This document shows, piece by piece, positions 1 to 12,385 of a stretch of DNA of 64,000 bases. Source of the stretch: Gerris lacustris (lineage: Eukaryota > Arthropoda > Insecta > Hemiptera > Gerridae); contig OX578280.1 in assembly GCA_951217055.1 (NCBI GenBank), positions 60,707,633 through 60,771,632 of the forward strand, given 5' to 3'. Made by a program: the position numbers and the translations under genes. How positions within the stretch are numbered: the stretch's first letter is position 1; the number at the start of each line of letters is the position of its first letter. The notes beneath the pieces were generated by a model, which was not told the DNA's origin, searched no databases, and saw only the letters and a list, made by a program, of their open reading frames with translations.

Positions 1-180
1 TGATCTCCTCAGTTTTGTGACATTTCTTAGTTAGGTTTAGTTATAAATGTACCATCACTTCGTTATAAGAAATATGTTGTCCATAAAGGATATTATCTTC
101 CTTTATACTCTTAGAATAATAAGCCGATAAGCTTATAAGAAAGGTTAGTAAACCGTACTCTGTTGTTAAGGAAACTCATT

Positions 181-353
181 TCTTTAGAGACCTAGATCAA
201 GATCTTTAGAGACCTAGATCAAGATCTTTAGAGACATAGATCAAGATCTTTAGAGACATAGATCGAGATCTTTAGAGACCTAGATCAAGATCTTTAGAGA
301 CCTAGATCAAGATCTTTAGAGACATAGATCAAGATCTTTAGAGACCTAGAGAT
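181..353. repeat. 22-bp tandem repeat, 8 units
   Basis: Eight consecutive 22-bp units start at 181, 203, 225, 247, 269, 291, 313 and 335. Each reads TCTTTAGAGACCTAGATCAA plus two bases, with only C/A and A/G substitutions between units. There are no spacers, so this is a minisatellite and not a CRISPR array. The units contain the palindrome AGATCT. Confidence 0.95.
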
Positions 354-1533
354 AATTGAAAATTAAATATTATAGCCTGGTTTATTCAACAACAGAAGAT
401 AATTATGTCAGGTGTATTGAGTGTGCTTAACATATATAAAGAACACTGGAACCTCGATTACTCGTCTCACTTAGACCGATTCTCGATTCACTTAACCGTC
501 AACCCACGCCACCTTTCTTCGATTCCGCGCGTTCCTCCACTCTCACGTAATGGTTATATTAATAAGGAAGCTATTTTTTAATCAAATAACTATGTTTATC
601 TACTCACGGCAGCAAAAGTAAGCATTTTGTACTGTTTTCAATCTGCAAAATGTCATTTTTCTTGATTCTTTTGTAACATGTCAAAAAAAACACGCAGCAA
701 AATAATCAAGTGTCAGCAAAATAACACACAGGCTGTAACATTTTAAAAAAAATTTACTACAAAAAGGTTACTACATCGCAGGTTATAAACTCTCCCACAT
801 TGCTCATTTTTATATATTTAAGCGTAATATTTTGTGAAAATAACTTAAATAATTATAGTAATAAAACAAATTTTATTATTTTACAGTGACTATTTTTAAA
901 AGTCTCTAAAAATTGAGAAAAAAAACAGCTGTTATTAAAAAATAGTGGCAACACTGTGAATTCGTTTTGCCTTTGTTTTGTTTTCATGATGACTCAAACT
1001 TTCGTTTTTTTACAACTTTAATTTCTTTAAATCTTTTATATATTAAAAAGGGAATATAATAATTAGTGTAGATTTTCTACCGTTAGTAGATAAAATATAG
1101 TGTGCATCTATGCAGCAAAGGAAACATTCCTGACTCGTTTAAAGATTACCTGCTTCCTGCTTGGGTTACACCTTACCAGGTAATAAACTTTTTCCTGCCT
1201 CGGCTTCGCCTCTGCAGTCAACATGTAATTTTCCTGACTCGGCTTCGCCTTGTCAGTAAAAAAGTAAATTTCCTATCCTCTAAAATAATTTGTTTATCCT
1301 ATAATTTGTTTATCCTATCCTCGCCTTCGGCTCGGAAATAAAACTTAAAAACTTGTCAGCAAAATTCCATTTTGCAGCCTAGTTACATAAATAACTATTC
1401 CTTTCTCCCTTGCCGTCTTTTCAATTAGCATGACCTTCGATTAGAATGACGGTTAATCAAGGTTCCTCAATATTTTGTTATGAAGAGTTATATTATTGGT
1501 ATATCTCTGATTGAATATTGGTTTAAATCAGAC
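354..1533. other. Intergenic stretch, no gene seen
   Basis: A+T-rich sequence with no convincing coding region. A slightly G+C-richer patch lies at about 470-550. Between about 1190 and 1340 the motif CTCGGCTTCGCCT recurs imperfectly. The same motif type occurs in the repeat copies at 47,948 and 57,968, so this part is probably repeat-derived. The reading frames here are short and unrecognised. Confidence 0.5.
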
Positions 1534-1546
1534 ATTTATTTGTCGT

Positions 1547-1703
1547 CATAAACAGCTTGGGTTTCCGGTGAAATCTGAGTCACGAAGGAGAACGCGAACC
1601 GCGCGTGGAAGCGAAACGTCGGACTTCAAACCCATCGTGACGCGGATTTCACCGGAAACCCAAGCTGTTTATGAGGAATCTACCCACGGAAGCCTACGTA
1701 CCA
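1547..1703. mobile_element. 157-bp Penelope-derived mini-insertion with 13-bp target duplication
   Basis: A perfect 29-bp inverted repeat (1547-1575 and 1645-1673) surrounds a 69-bp spacer. The spacer carries GTGGAAGCGAAACGTCGGAC, also found in the Penelope-like element at 20,817-21,626, and the outer flank ends in GAAGCCTAC in both. The insertion lies between direct repeats ATTTATTTGTCGT at 1534-1546 and 1704-1716, which I read as a 13-bp target-site duplication. No coding sequence remains. I infer a non-autonomous or extremely truncated Penelope-like copy made almost only of inverted terminal (pLTR-like) sequence. Confidence 0.8.
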
Positions 1704-1716
1704 ATTTATTTGTCGT

Positions 1717-3133
1717 GTTTTATACTCCTGACCGATAGGAAATTTAAAAACAATATTTGCGCACATTCTAAATCTGTCAGAGATTTCTCATATGTATAAC
1801 TCAGTGCATTATATCTTAATACCTTAATTTTGTACTGCCTTTACACACCTTGACACTTTATTCCTTTATCTGTTTGTGTTCTTTTATGTTTACTTCCTAT
1901 CTTACCATATAAAGGATGGTTATTATAGTGCTTGCAGGTGCAGGTAAACCACACTAAAATAGTTCTACTTAAAATCTAGTGTTAAAATTAACTTAAACTA
2001 TACTATAAAGTAGGCTCTTTCCAAAGTTGGTTATTGAGGCAACAAATTCATTTTTTTTAAATGAAAAACGCCTTAAGAAAAATATATATATTAAAATTGT
2101 AGCCTATTGATATTATACAGTAGCATCAAGAAGAGAATTTACTTTTGAAACTCAAGCTGGCCACCCTTTGGAAGGGAAAGAATAAAGCCACTAGGCCTTC
2201 TAAATTAATTATCCTAAGGGCCAGGTTCCTCCACTAGTAACATTGTTTTTGCCTTGTTGGCCGACCATCCAAATGTCAAAATCTAGAGCTATCATTGCCT
2301 TCCTATACCTTATTTTTTCGATTTTCCAGAGTTGACAAAAATTAATTCTCTTTTTGAAGCTACTATCGGTGTTAGCTTAAAACCAATCACGATTCTGTTT
2401 AAAGTTATATACTCTCTACTTTTAAATTCAATTAATGCTGATAGCATTTCTTCTATAAACACAAGCCTGATATTATTATTATTTATTTTTTTTTTTTTCA
2501 ACTGAGTAAGTGCTTATTATTTTTGGAGGGATTTCATATCTTAAATGAGCTTTATTTTTTAATACACAGTACCCTTCGTACACCATGACACTTTATATCT
2601 TTATCCCTTCATTGTTCATTGTGTGCTCTAATGATCTTTTTAAACTTACAATAACTTAATTTTCAAATCATTTCTATACAGTGGAGATATAAACTTCATT
2701 TACTAATACAGATTAAAAAAAAAATGAATTAAAAGAAAAAACTGGAATTTTAAAACTTAACACTTTCTTATTATATTCTTGTTCTTATTATTTTTATTTG
2801 TTGATTTTTTTGTGTATTAACTATGTGAATAGTAACCATCATTTTAAATAAACCGTGTTAATGGTGAAGGTCATTAAATAATTAAAATATTTAAAGAAAA
2901 TATAATTAATTAACCGACGTTTCGGTACAAATATTAAGTTCATCAAAGGGTAAAAAATAAATGGCAGCAGTTATGATTTATAATCAAATAAAGGAAATTA
3001 ATTGTCAATTACCTTACGACATTAATTACCGTACATTAGTTAATTTACTAATGTGTAATTTTTTTTTTTTTATTTTCTGCCAGATCCTACTTTATCCTCC
3101 AGCTTAATTATATCATCGACATAAGTTAAGAAT
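1717..3133. other. Intergenic stretch with one hammerhead-like repeat end
   Basis: A+T-rich sequence without a supportable gene. At 2914-2950 (minus strand) a repeat end carries TTGATGA followed by CCGAAACGTCGG, resembling the hammerhead-like cores described elsewhere in this window but without a clear central stem. The motif TTAATTAACCGACG at about 2907-2920 recurs at about 28,596, so this is a dispersed family. Confidence 0.45.
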
Positions 3134-3708
3134 AGTACATTTCGCATCGATTGTGGAAAGTAGCATTTTGCATGCGAGTGTGGAGTTTGCACCCAAGCGA
3201 CAGCGAGGGTAGTAAAACCACACGAGCAATGCAAAATGCCGTTTTCCCACGAGTCGCGTACCGTACTTTATCTACGATTGTTAGATTTAAATAATAAATA
3301 CAGAAAAAAAATAAACTTGCTGTATGTAAGTTCGTATCTCTTCTCTTGATAAAGATGTCATTAATCTTGAGTTGTATTTTTTGCCGATTTAATTATTTCT
3401 GGAGGAGTATTATTCTCTACATTTTCGTCAAAGCCACTTGATTCATTCATTGTTTTTCACTAAAAACTCGATATAAACAGTTACTTTAATAAAATAATAG
3501 CAAATTAGTTTTGTTAAATGTAAACAAACTCGCTAATCGTGCGTAAAGCTGAAGAATTCCTCTTCTTTACCGCGCCAGCGTGGTAAATAAGAGGAATTCT
3601 TCAGAACCATGAGACGCGCATACGCAATGAATACAAGTACGTAAATAATCACTTTCTACGCATCTAAACAGAGATATAATGTTTATATTTTTATCAATCG
3701 TAGATAAA
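3134..3708. mobile_element. Dispersed structured repeat, copy 1 of 2
   Basis: This block matches 28,896-29,452 almost base for base in direct orientation. Both copies start AGTACATT and end CAATCGTAGATAAA. Each has an outer 5' hairpin (TAGCATTTTGCA pairing with TGCAAAATGC) and a long inner hairpin near 3552-3603, with arms built around GAAGAATTCCTC and GAGGAATTCTTC. ATCTACGATTG at about 3262 pairs with CAATCGTAGAT at the 3' end. Copy 1 has about 18 extra bases near 3170. No coding region is seen, so it is probably a foldback or MITE-type DNA element. Confidence 0.8.
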
Positions 3709-4913
3709 ACATATTACAATGATTAACTGAAAAATGAGGTATTCTTTATGCATAGAACAAACAAAAAATAAAATGGATTGAGTAAAAACTAAATAATAAA
3801 TTAATTAGGTGTTAGTAGTAATAAAATTTTTTTAGTATGTATTACATTTATATTATTATTTTTTTTTTTTTTTACTATATTATTGATTGATATCAATATT
3901 ATTTATTATTTATAAAAAATAGCATTTATTTATGTTTAAGTTTTTCTGTTTTAACTTAACTATATTCCTCTTATAAGGTTACAATAAAGTATAATTTAAT
4001 ACACTGTAAATTAACGTTATGCTTGTATAATATAAAATTCTGAATAAAAAATTTTTTTTTTGTAATTTGTTTTAAATTAAATTTTAATTTTACTTTACTA
4101 CAAAATTTTAATTTACTTGCTGTAAGTAATTTTGTATAGTACCTTTAAGAACTACACTATTCTATACAAAGTACTAAATGATAAGGAATTTAGTGTAAAG
4201 TTTTTGTTTAATTATTTGTTTCTTTATTGAAAGTAACTTAAAGTTGTGTAATTTTATTTAAATTTTAAAGTAATTTTACTCTAGAAAAAGTACTAAATGT
4301 GAAGTATCTTACAGTAAAGCTAAGGAACTTATTCTATTTGTGTCAAGGAACTTTATTTAGCATTTTAAGTAATCGTTCTTTATAAAAAAAAGTACTAAAT
4401 CTGAAGTGACATATTGTAAATTTATTTCGCCTGTATAGTTGTTCTACTACAAATATATACTACTAAATTTTAAGGGACTTACTGTTAAGTCGTATTTTTT
4501 ATTTAGCATGTAAAATAATTGTACTCCTCAAAAAACCTATTAAATTTAACAGAACATATTGTAAAATAAAATTTGTTTAGCGTGTAATACAATTTGTGTC
4601 CCATGCAAAGTACTCGCTGATAACTAACTAATTTAATTAATAAGCTACTACTTTTATACTTTAATAACTACGAAAATAATTTTATTTCATGAAGAATGAG
4701 ATGTAACTCTGTAAATAGATTTTTGTATACGGTAAATGTATAATTATATAATATCCTTTACTACACATGAATATATTATAAACTCTAAATATTTAAATAT
4801 CTAAATAATTTTAATGTAAAATTATTTAATGTTAACTTAGGAGTTACTTTGTTTTCAAAAAAAAAATATATTAATAATAGCTAATAGTGACTAACGATTA
4901 ACTGTATAATAAC
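3709..4913. other. Very A+T-rich intergenic stretch
   Basis: Long T and A runs and degenerate repeats of a short motif (GTACTAAAT followed by AAG-rich sequence) recur between about 4160 and 4620. I see no gene, RNA or transposon end that can be supported. Confidence 0.4.
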
Positions 4914-5163
4914 TGGCACTTCTTTAGACTGTTACTCTTCTTGTTAAAAATAGAAGGGAGTAACAATCTAAAGAAGGTGTACGGAATTTTTATCTTTAGA
5001 CTGTTACTCCCCTTATAAAAACAGAAGTGTGATATTCTTTTGTCCCAAAGTACATTGGACTAAACTCCCCTTTTTCTTAATGGTTATGGTTACTAACGAG
5101 TGTATAAATACTTATATTTATTTATATTCTAAAAAAGAGGGGAGTAACTATTTAAAGCGTACC
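4914..5163. mobile_element. MITE-like element with TTTAGANTGTTACTCC ends, copy 1
   Basis: The element starts TGGCACTTCTTTAGACTG and ends in the approximate inverse GGAGTAACTATTTAAAGC. Inside are further inverted copies of the end motif (TAACAATCTAAAGAAGG) and a second direct copy (CTTTAGACTGTTACTCCCC). The same arrangement, including ACAGAAGTGTG and GTACATTGGAC, occurs at 19,104-19,336 and at the window end. It is non-coding. The family is unassigned because no clear target duplication is visible. Confidence 0.7.
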
Positions 5164-5400
5164 AAATAACTTTTATTTAATTAAATGTGAAGTAACCTTA
5201 ATCTTAAGATAATCTAGGTTAAGTGACTTGGGAAGTAATTTTATTCTATGCAATGATAAATTAACTTAATTTTTATTAGTTTTATTTTTGAAAATCACGT
5301 TATGATAAGCATTAATGTTAAGTCCGTACTTGAAAGTTTTTTTTTTTTGTTTTTTTTTGGTTACATGAAAAGTAATTATGTACTTTACTTAAATAATACT

Positions 5401-5520
5401 TTAAATCAAATTATAATTATTATTAACTACGGGAGATAGACAGAGAAAATAGATTCCAGGACTTGAACCACGGGCCTCTATATTTCCAGTATAGCGCTCT
5501 TACCTTAATAATACTTCACG
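5401..5520 (-). mobile_element. tRNA-derived SINE, copy 1 (minus strand)
   Basis: Read on the minus strand this carries GAGCGCTATACTGGAAATAT, the B-box-like GGTTCAAGTCC, and a tail with TCTCCCGTAGTTAATAATAA and TTTGATTTAAA. The same head, B box and tail occur in the same order at 51,424-51,554 on the plus strand. A shared tail beyond the tRNA part shows a SINE family and not a tRNA gene. The A box is damaged in this copy. Confidence 0.8.
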
Positions 5521-6663
<1,143 letters not shown>

Positions 6664-6927
6664 CTGTGTTTTTTTAATTCTAATATTAATTAATAACATG
6701 TAACTATATATTATATATAATATAAGGGTATTTGTCTGTATTACATTTTTATGTATTTTTTACAATGTTTAATAAGTGTAATGTAGATATCTTATTTTTA
6801 TAAGTAAAATAAAATTAATAAAGCAATTTCTAACTAATCTTAAGAATGTAATGGAGTATATGATGTATCAGTGTTTTTTGAAGATGTAAATTTTATTTTA
6901 CTATTTTAAGTTTTCATTGTTTGAAAT

Positions 6928-7680
6928 ACGTGGGTAAGATTCTAATGAAGAGTTATAACTTTTTTATTGTTTGATGTTTCCCATAGATAAGAGTCTAATG
7001 AATAGTTGTAATGTAGTAGTTATTTAATGTTTCCTATAGGTAAGAGTCTAATGAAGATTTGTAACTTTTTAGTTGTTTGATGTTTCCTATAGGTAAGATT
7101 CTAATTAAGATTTGTAACTTTTTAGTTGTTTGATGTTTCCTATAGGTAAGAGTCTAATGAAGATTTGTAACTTTTTAGTTGTTTGATGTTTCTTATAGGT
7201 AAGATTCTAATGAAGAATTGTAACTTTTTAGTTGTTTGATAATTCCTATAGGTAAGATTCTAATGAAGAATTGTAACTTTCAAATTGTTTGAGGTTTGCT
7301 ATAGGTATGAGTCTAATGAAGAGTTGTACAAGGACATTACAACTCTTCATTCTTGTTTGTCGTTTCCTATAGGTATGAGTCTAATGAAGAGTTGTAACTT
7401 TTTAGTTGTTTGACGTTTCCTATAGGTATGTGTCTAATGAAGATTTGTAACTTTTTAGTTGTTTGACGTTTCCTAGGCAAGATTCTAATGAAGATTGAAA
7501 CTTTTTAGTTGTTTGATGTTTTCTATAGGTATGTGTCTAATGAAGAGTTGTAACTTTCTAGGTGTTTGACATTTCCTATAGGTATGTGTCTAATGAAGAG
7601 TTGTAACTTTCTAGTTGTTTGATGTTTCCTAGGCAAGATTCTAATGAAGATTGAAACTTTCTAGTTGTTTGAAGAGTATA
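6928..7680. repeat. Tandem array of about 53-58 bp units
   Basis: About thirteen diverged units follow one another, each containing TCTAATGAAGA, TTGTAACTTTTTAGTTGTTT and GATGTTTCCTATAGGTA. Units differ by substitutions and small indels. Around 7330-7355 one segment is inverted (TACAACTCTTCATT), giving a local hairpin with its neighbour. A minisatellite without coding potential. Confidence 0.9.
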
Positions 7681-7944
7681 GATTTGTAGTTCTACAAATC
7701 TAAGGTCACGCCTAATCTCATCTACTTTATGAGGTTCTACAAGCTTTTGAAAAGAGTCACTAAACCTCATGAGATACCAATTCTAAAGATTTTTTTGCTG
7801 GTATGTTCTAGGAAATATGTGAGATCGGATAATTAAATTTGAATCATTTTAGTTTATGAGCAATAACTGGACCATATTCCTTAAATGAAAATTAGAAATA
7901 TTTTAGAGACAAAACAATGGGTGGTCAAAAGCAATTTTGTTTAA

Positions 7945-8240
7945 TCCGTTTGAAGTTGTGGTAAGATAAAAATTAAATTGCTGCAATACAGTAGCAAACA
8001 ATCTTACCATCTTCCAAAAGTGATGGTTAGAAAACTGTTAGAGCCAAGATTATTGCAGCTTAAGAGCAACTTGCTTTTATTCAGTAAGAATGTGTGGTAG
8101 GGTAAAAGATAATTTGCTGCAGTACAGCAGCAAACAGTCTTACCATCTTCCTTAAGTGATGGTATGAAAACAGAGACAAGAGTTTTGCAGCTTAAAAGCA
8201 ACTTGCCGTTATACAGTTAAAAGTTGTGGTAGGGTAAAAG
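7945..8240. repeat. About 130-bp tandem repeat, just over two units
   Basis: The order TGTGGTA..TAAAA, TTGCTGCA.TACAG.AGCAAAC, TCTTACCATCTTCC, AGTGATGG and TTGCAGCTTAA.AGCAACTTG occurs twice, starting at about 7955 and 8090, with the start of a third unit near 8225. Related fragments (ACCTTGCCATCTTCTG) occur near 10,060. Confidence 0.8.
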
Positions 8241-10490
8241 TTAGAGATACACGTGCTTTAGCTAAGGAGCAACTAACCTTTTCATCCTCTTAAAGTGGCA
8301 GTTGAAAAAGAACAGTTATTTACGCACCAAGGGAGTAAAGTTAGGCATAATTCCCTGAGCAATAAAGTTGATTCCTAAGGTGAAAGCCAAAGGAATCATG
8401 AATTAAGTATTGCTCTGGGAATTTTGCCTTTTTGCTCCCGTGGTGCGTACAAGATTTTACCTTCAGAAGGGAGAAAAAACATACAAATTTATAACACAAG
8501 ATATTCCTTATTTATCTATTTTACTTCATTTTATATTTAAATTAAAAAATAACCAATAAATTTAACTTTATTTTTCTTTTGTCCCTATCTATTATATACT
8601 GTTTGGTTAAGTCAATCTAGGGTGTTTAATAAAAACTTCACTTCACTATCCCAATTCGGCTATATTTCGACCATACCTGGTCATCATCAGGCCTATAACA
8701 TCGAAAACATTTTTCCATATAATGGTAATTTATCTTACACACAAATTCATAAAAATTAACAATATAGCTTTTAAATAACAAATGTTTAAAACTAACATGA
8801 AAGATATAACTTTAAAGTCCTACATTAGAATAAATTTAACTAAAAACAACACAATTAATAGAGCATTTACTCATAACACCGAGTGTTCTAAAACAAAACA
8901 AAGAAATATTTCAAAACAGCTGATTGCGAGTCATGTTTGTAATTGCATAACTGTGTTGCCAACTTAAATCTTCATAAAATCCGTTTAAACGTATTAAATT
9001 TACTATTACTATTATAAACGTATTCTTTTACTAGAATTAAGTTGGCTGCACTGAATTTACAGGGAGTTAGGTCATAACTCCATGCTATAACTCCCTTGGC
9101 TCGGCCCTTAACTTAGCACCGTAAAAACTAGGCAGTTAAGTTAAATTCTTCTCCCGCCGGAAGGTAAATGTATAAAATGATCAGTTATTGCAAAACAAGA
9201 ACACCTAGCCTTACCCTTATCTGAAGGTAGTATTTGATAGAGTAAGAGAAATACCGACAAATAATAAAATATCGATAAACCTTAAAAACTGTTAAGCCGT
9301 GAACACACCAAGTGTGCTTAACGTTTGGTAACACGATGATTTTGTATGGTTACCGTATTCGCGTTCGCCGATGTTCCGGGTTATGTCAGGAACTCGGCCA
9401 AATGTCTACGAAGAATTGTTTATTTGCTAATAATTGTGCTATGTAATTGAATGTTTTCAATGAATCACACAATTTCGCATTCGTTTACAAATCCTGTGTA
9501 CGACTGCGCACTTGATGTGTGCCTATCCGCCTTTTAGGTATTAGAACATTCCAGCTCAAGAGGAATTATATTTACTATCTTCTGCTAGTGATAGTTAGGT
9601 AATAAAGAGCAAATGCAGGTAAAGAATAGCTAATCTTGTCATCATCTGTAAGAAGACAGTTGTGAAACGTCTGATAATGCCATAGCACAAAATTATTAAG
9701 CATAACAGTAGTAAAATTTCTAATACTGCGCCATAGCACAAGGTGATGGGGTATGAAAATGGCGAAAAGGTTTGACGAAAGCCATAGTAGTTCAAAAGTG
9801 ATCATCCCAAAGCCATCTCATGGGAGCCTATGAGTAAATTTATCAATCGTCCTTTGTGGATGATGGTCGTGTAATAAATTTGTGTGAGATCAGAACAATT
9901 CCAGTTTAATATCAACCTACCCTACTATATCTTGTAAGAGATTAAAATTATTGCAGATTAACAGCACCTAATAGATTCTCTCTGTTGGTAAGGTAATACA
10001 TAATAGTAAAGAATTGAAGGAAATTATCTGTTGAAAATCAGTATTCGTTCAAGAACAACAAACCTTGCCATCTTCTGTAAGTTTTTAAATTAGCTAACCA
10101 GTACCTCTTCAGTATTTGAGTAAATCTGTATGCATCAGAGCGTTTGCCGCTATTAAACATCTAAGTCTTACATTTTTTTTATAATTATTAATGTGATAGT
10201 GATCTAGAGTTTTAATAATTCTTAACAACGCCTAATTGTTTAAGATTAAGTTCCTATTAGCCCTCAATTGATCAAACATCTTCTAATTCACTGATTGTCT
10301 TTTCTCCTATTAAATAAAAACAAAATGTTGCCAAGATTAACTAACTTTTACGAATGTAAAGATTACTTCTGTACCTTGGACCTCATTTAAAAGCACCTTA
10401 CGAAAGTAAGATGTTAAATAGTTTACAGATAAAGCTATTAATTGAGATAAGCTAGCGATAATTATTCTTAATTTTTTTATTTATTGTTTT
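8241..10490. other. Repeat-derived intergenic stretch, no gene
   Basis: At 8315-8460 the ends AGTTATTTACGCACC and GGTGCG surround a sequence with CTGAGCAATAAAGTTG. These resemble the ends of the repeats at 47,948 and 57,968. At 8661-8693 (minus strand) lies a hammerhead-like core. Short unrecognised reading frames at 8782-8967 (plus) and 9575-9805 (minus) are not convincing as genes. The rest is A+T-rich and featureless. Confidence 0.45.
8661..8693 (-). other. Hammerhead-ribozyme-like core
   Basis: Minus strand reads GGCCTGATGATGACC, a six-base loop, then GGTCGAAATATA. CTGATGA and GAAA are the two conserved arms of a hammerhead core, and GACC/GGTC makes the intervening stem. One extra T sits between CTGATGA and the stem compared with the canonical ribozyme, so activity is uncertain. 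Confidence 0.45.
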
Positions 10491-10722
10491 GGTAAAACTG
10501 AAGAATATGAGCCGGTTTTCTAGAAAAGATATTGGGGCCTCACTCTAACGTATTTTTTTGACAAAGGAATGTCAACTCTCCTATAAACAAGTCATACTTA
10601 ATAATTTCTCAAATGTTTAAATCATACAAATATACTGCTTGACAAAGTATAATCTCTCAAGTGTATAAATTAAGCAAAGTTAACAGGCGATTTTCGATCG
10701 TATCATCTCCTTCAGTTCAGCC
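10491..10722. mobile_element. Non-autonomous DNA element, copy 1 of 2
   Basis: It starts GGTAAAACTGAAGAATATGA and ends TCATCTCCTTCAGTTCAGCC, an imperfect inverted pair. The whole block matches 33,641-33,892 (shared pieces TTTCTCAAATGTTTAAATCA and CTCTCAAGTGTATAAATTAA). The second copy is flanked by an 8-bp near-perfect duplication; here the flanks ATTGTTTT and ATTTTTTC match at 6 of 8. Probably hAT-like and non-coding. Confidence 0.75.
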
Positions 10723-11945
10723 ATTTTTTCCATCAATCTAGAATTTACTTTTTTTTTAATTAGATCCTTTCGAGTGCCTTGAGCGCACAAAGCCTTAACT
10801 ACTCCCCTCCATCTTGGGCTCATTTTTCTTCTCTAACCGTCCCCAAAACGGGGGCATATCCATGGCACGGTTTAGGCGAGATCCTTTGTTCAGAGATTTT
10901 TCCTTTCTATATATTTAAGATTAATTTAAAAAAAAATAAACTATTATTTTAAATTTTAACATTTTATTATTTTAAATATTTGTAAAAAATGACCATATTT
11001 AAATAATAAATTAATGAAATTATCATAAAGCAATTTTATAAATTCCTTCTTTTCATTGAATTCTGTTAATTAATTTCGAATTTTTAATTGATTAATATTT
11101 TTTCTGTAATATATATTTGTAATTAGATACGTAGGAATAAGGATGTAAAATTAGCCTTTAAATAATGTAATTAATTTAATTAGTATCATTAATTAATAAT
11201 CCCCTCAATGTAAAACTGTCCCTTTCTAAATCCATATTGTAAATATTATGTTAGATAATTATTTTATTAATTATCTTTAAATTTATAATAATTGTAATGT
11301 ATTAGTTATTTTAATGATATTATATAATGGAACTAAAAAGTAGGTGATTAAATAAATTACGAATTTATAATAAATGTGACATTTGATTAGGTTTAGTTTA
11401 TTTAAGTACTATGATTTGATACAGTTTTTATATGTGATTAATACAATATTTCAATGTATCATTAATGCTTCGAACTTAGAAGATTTACTCTTTGCATTAA
11501 AAAAATATTTCTTTGCAAAAAATGTATTTTGTTACTAAAGAGTTGGTATTTTTCCAAATTATGTTACCTTTTAAAAATTATGTAATATCAAATTTAAGTT
11601 TAAACAAATTTTTCTGGTATATTTTAAAATGTACTTGTTTTTATTTTGTTACGTTATGCTAATAGATTAATTAATTTTCTTATTATTTTATTAAAGTAGG
11701 TTAAAATAATATATAATTATTGTTTTATGTCAAATGAAGTTCGGATAGATTGCGCATGCGCATATTATCATTAAGGTCGCTAATATGTGTTATCAGTATA
11801 CACAAAGGTTCGTTATCAATTTAACAAACAGGACAAGTTCGTTAACATGCAGGAAATTAATGAAATAGCGAAATTAAATTGCATGTATTTTTAATTAGGT
11901 TTTAATTGTGTGTTAAAACTTGTTTTGAGAGTTTGTAAATTTGAA
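10723..11945. other. A+T-rich intergenic stretch
   Basis: Nothing supportable beyond a short G+C-richer patch at about 10,780-10,890 containing GGGGGCATATCCATGGCACGG, which looks like a repeat end. No gene or RNA is seen. Confidence 0.4.
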
Positions 11946-11947
11946 AC

Positions 11948-12385
11948 CAGCCATTTCAAGATGGTGGCTATTTAAAAGTTTGATTTATTTTCAACTAAAT
12001 TTCAATGTAAATTAAAAACCATCCATTTCAAGATGGCGGCCAATTAAAAGTTTGATTTATATTCAAGTAAATTTCAATGTAAATTAAAAACATCCATTTC
12101 AAGATGGTGGCTATTTAAAAGTTTGATTTATATTCAACTAAATTTAAATTAAAAACCATCCATTTCAAGATGGCGGCCAATTAAAAGTTTGATTTATATT
12201 CAACTAAATTTAAATTAAAAACCATCCATTTCAAGATGGCGGCCAATTAAAAGTTTGATTTATATTCAACTAAATTTCAATGTAAATTAAAAACCACCAT
12301 TTCAAGATGGCGTCCATTTAAAAGTTTTATTTATATTCAACTAAATTTCAATGTAAATTAAAAACCAGCCATTTCAACTTCGTTC
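11948..12385. repeat. Tandem array carrying YY1/PHO-like motifs
   Basis: Six full units of about 64-72 bp plus a partial unit. Each has CCATTTCAAGATGG, then TTAAAAGTTTGATTTATATT and CAACTAAATTTCAATG. Units at 12,030, 12,167 and 12,233 contain AAGATGGCGGC, the consensus bound by YY1/Pleiohomeotic; two others carry TGGTGGC and one TGGCGTC. A separate match lies at 12,807-12,817. Binding is inference. Confidence 0.85.

Noticed and set aside
181..353. Possible CRISPR array
   Set aside because: Repeats are contiguous with no spacers, and the window is eukaryotic.
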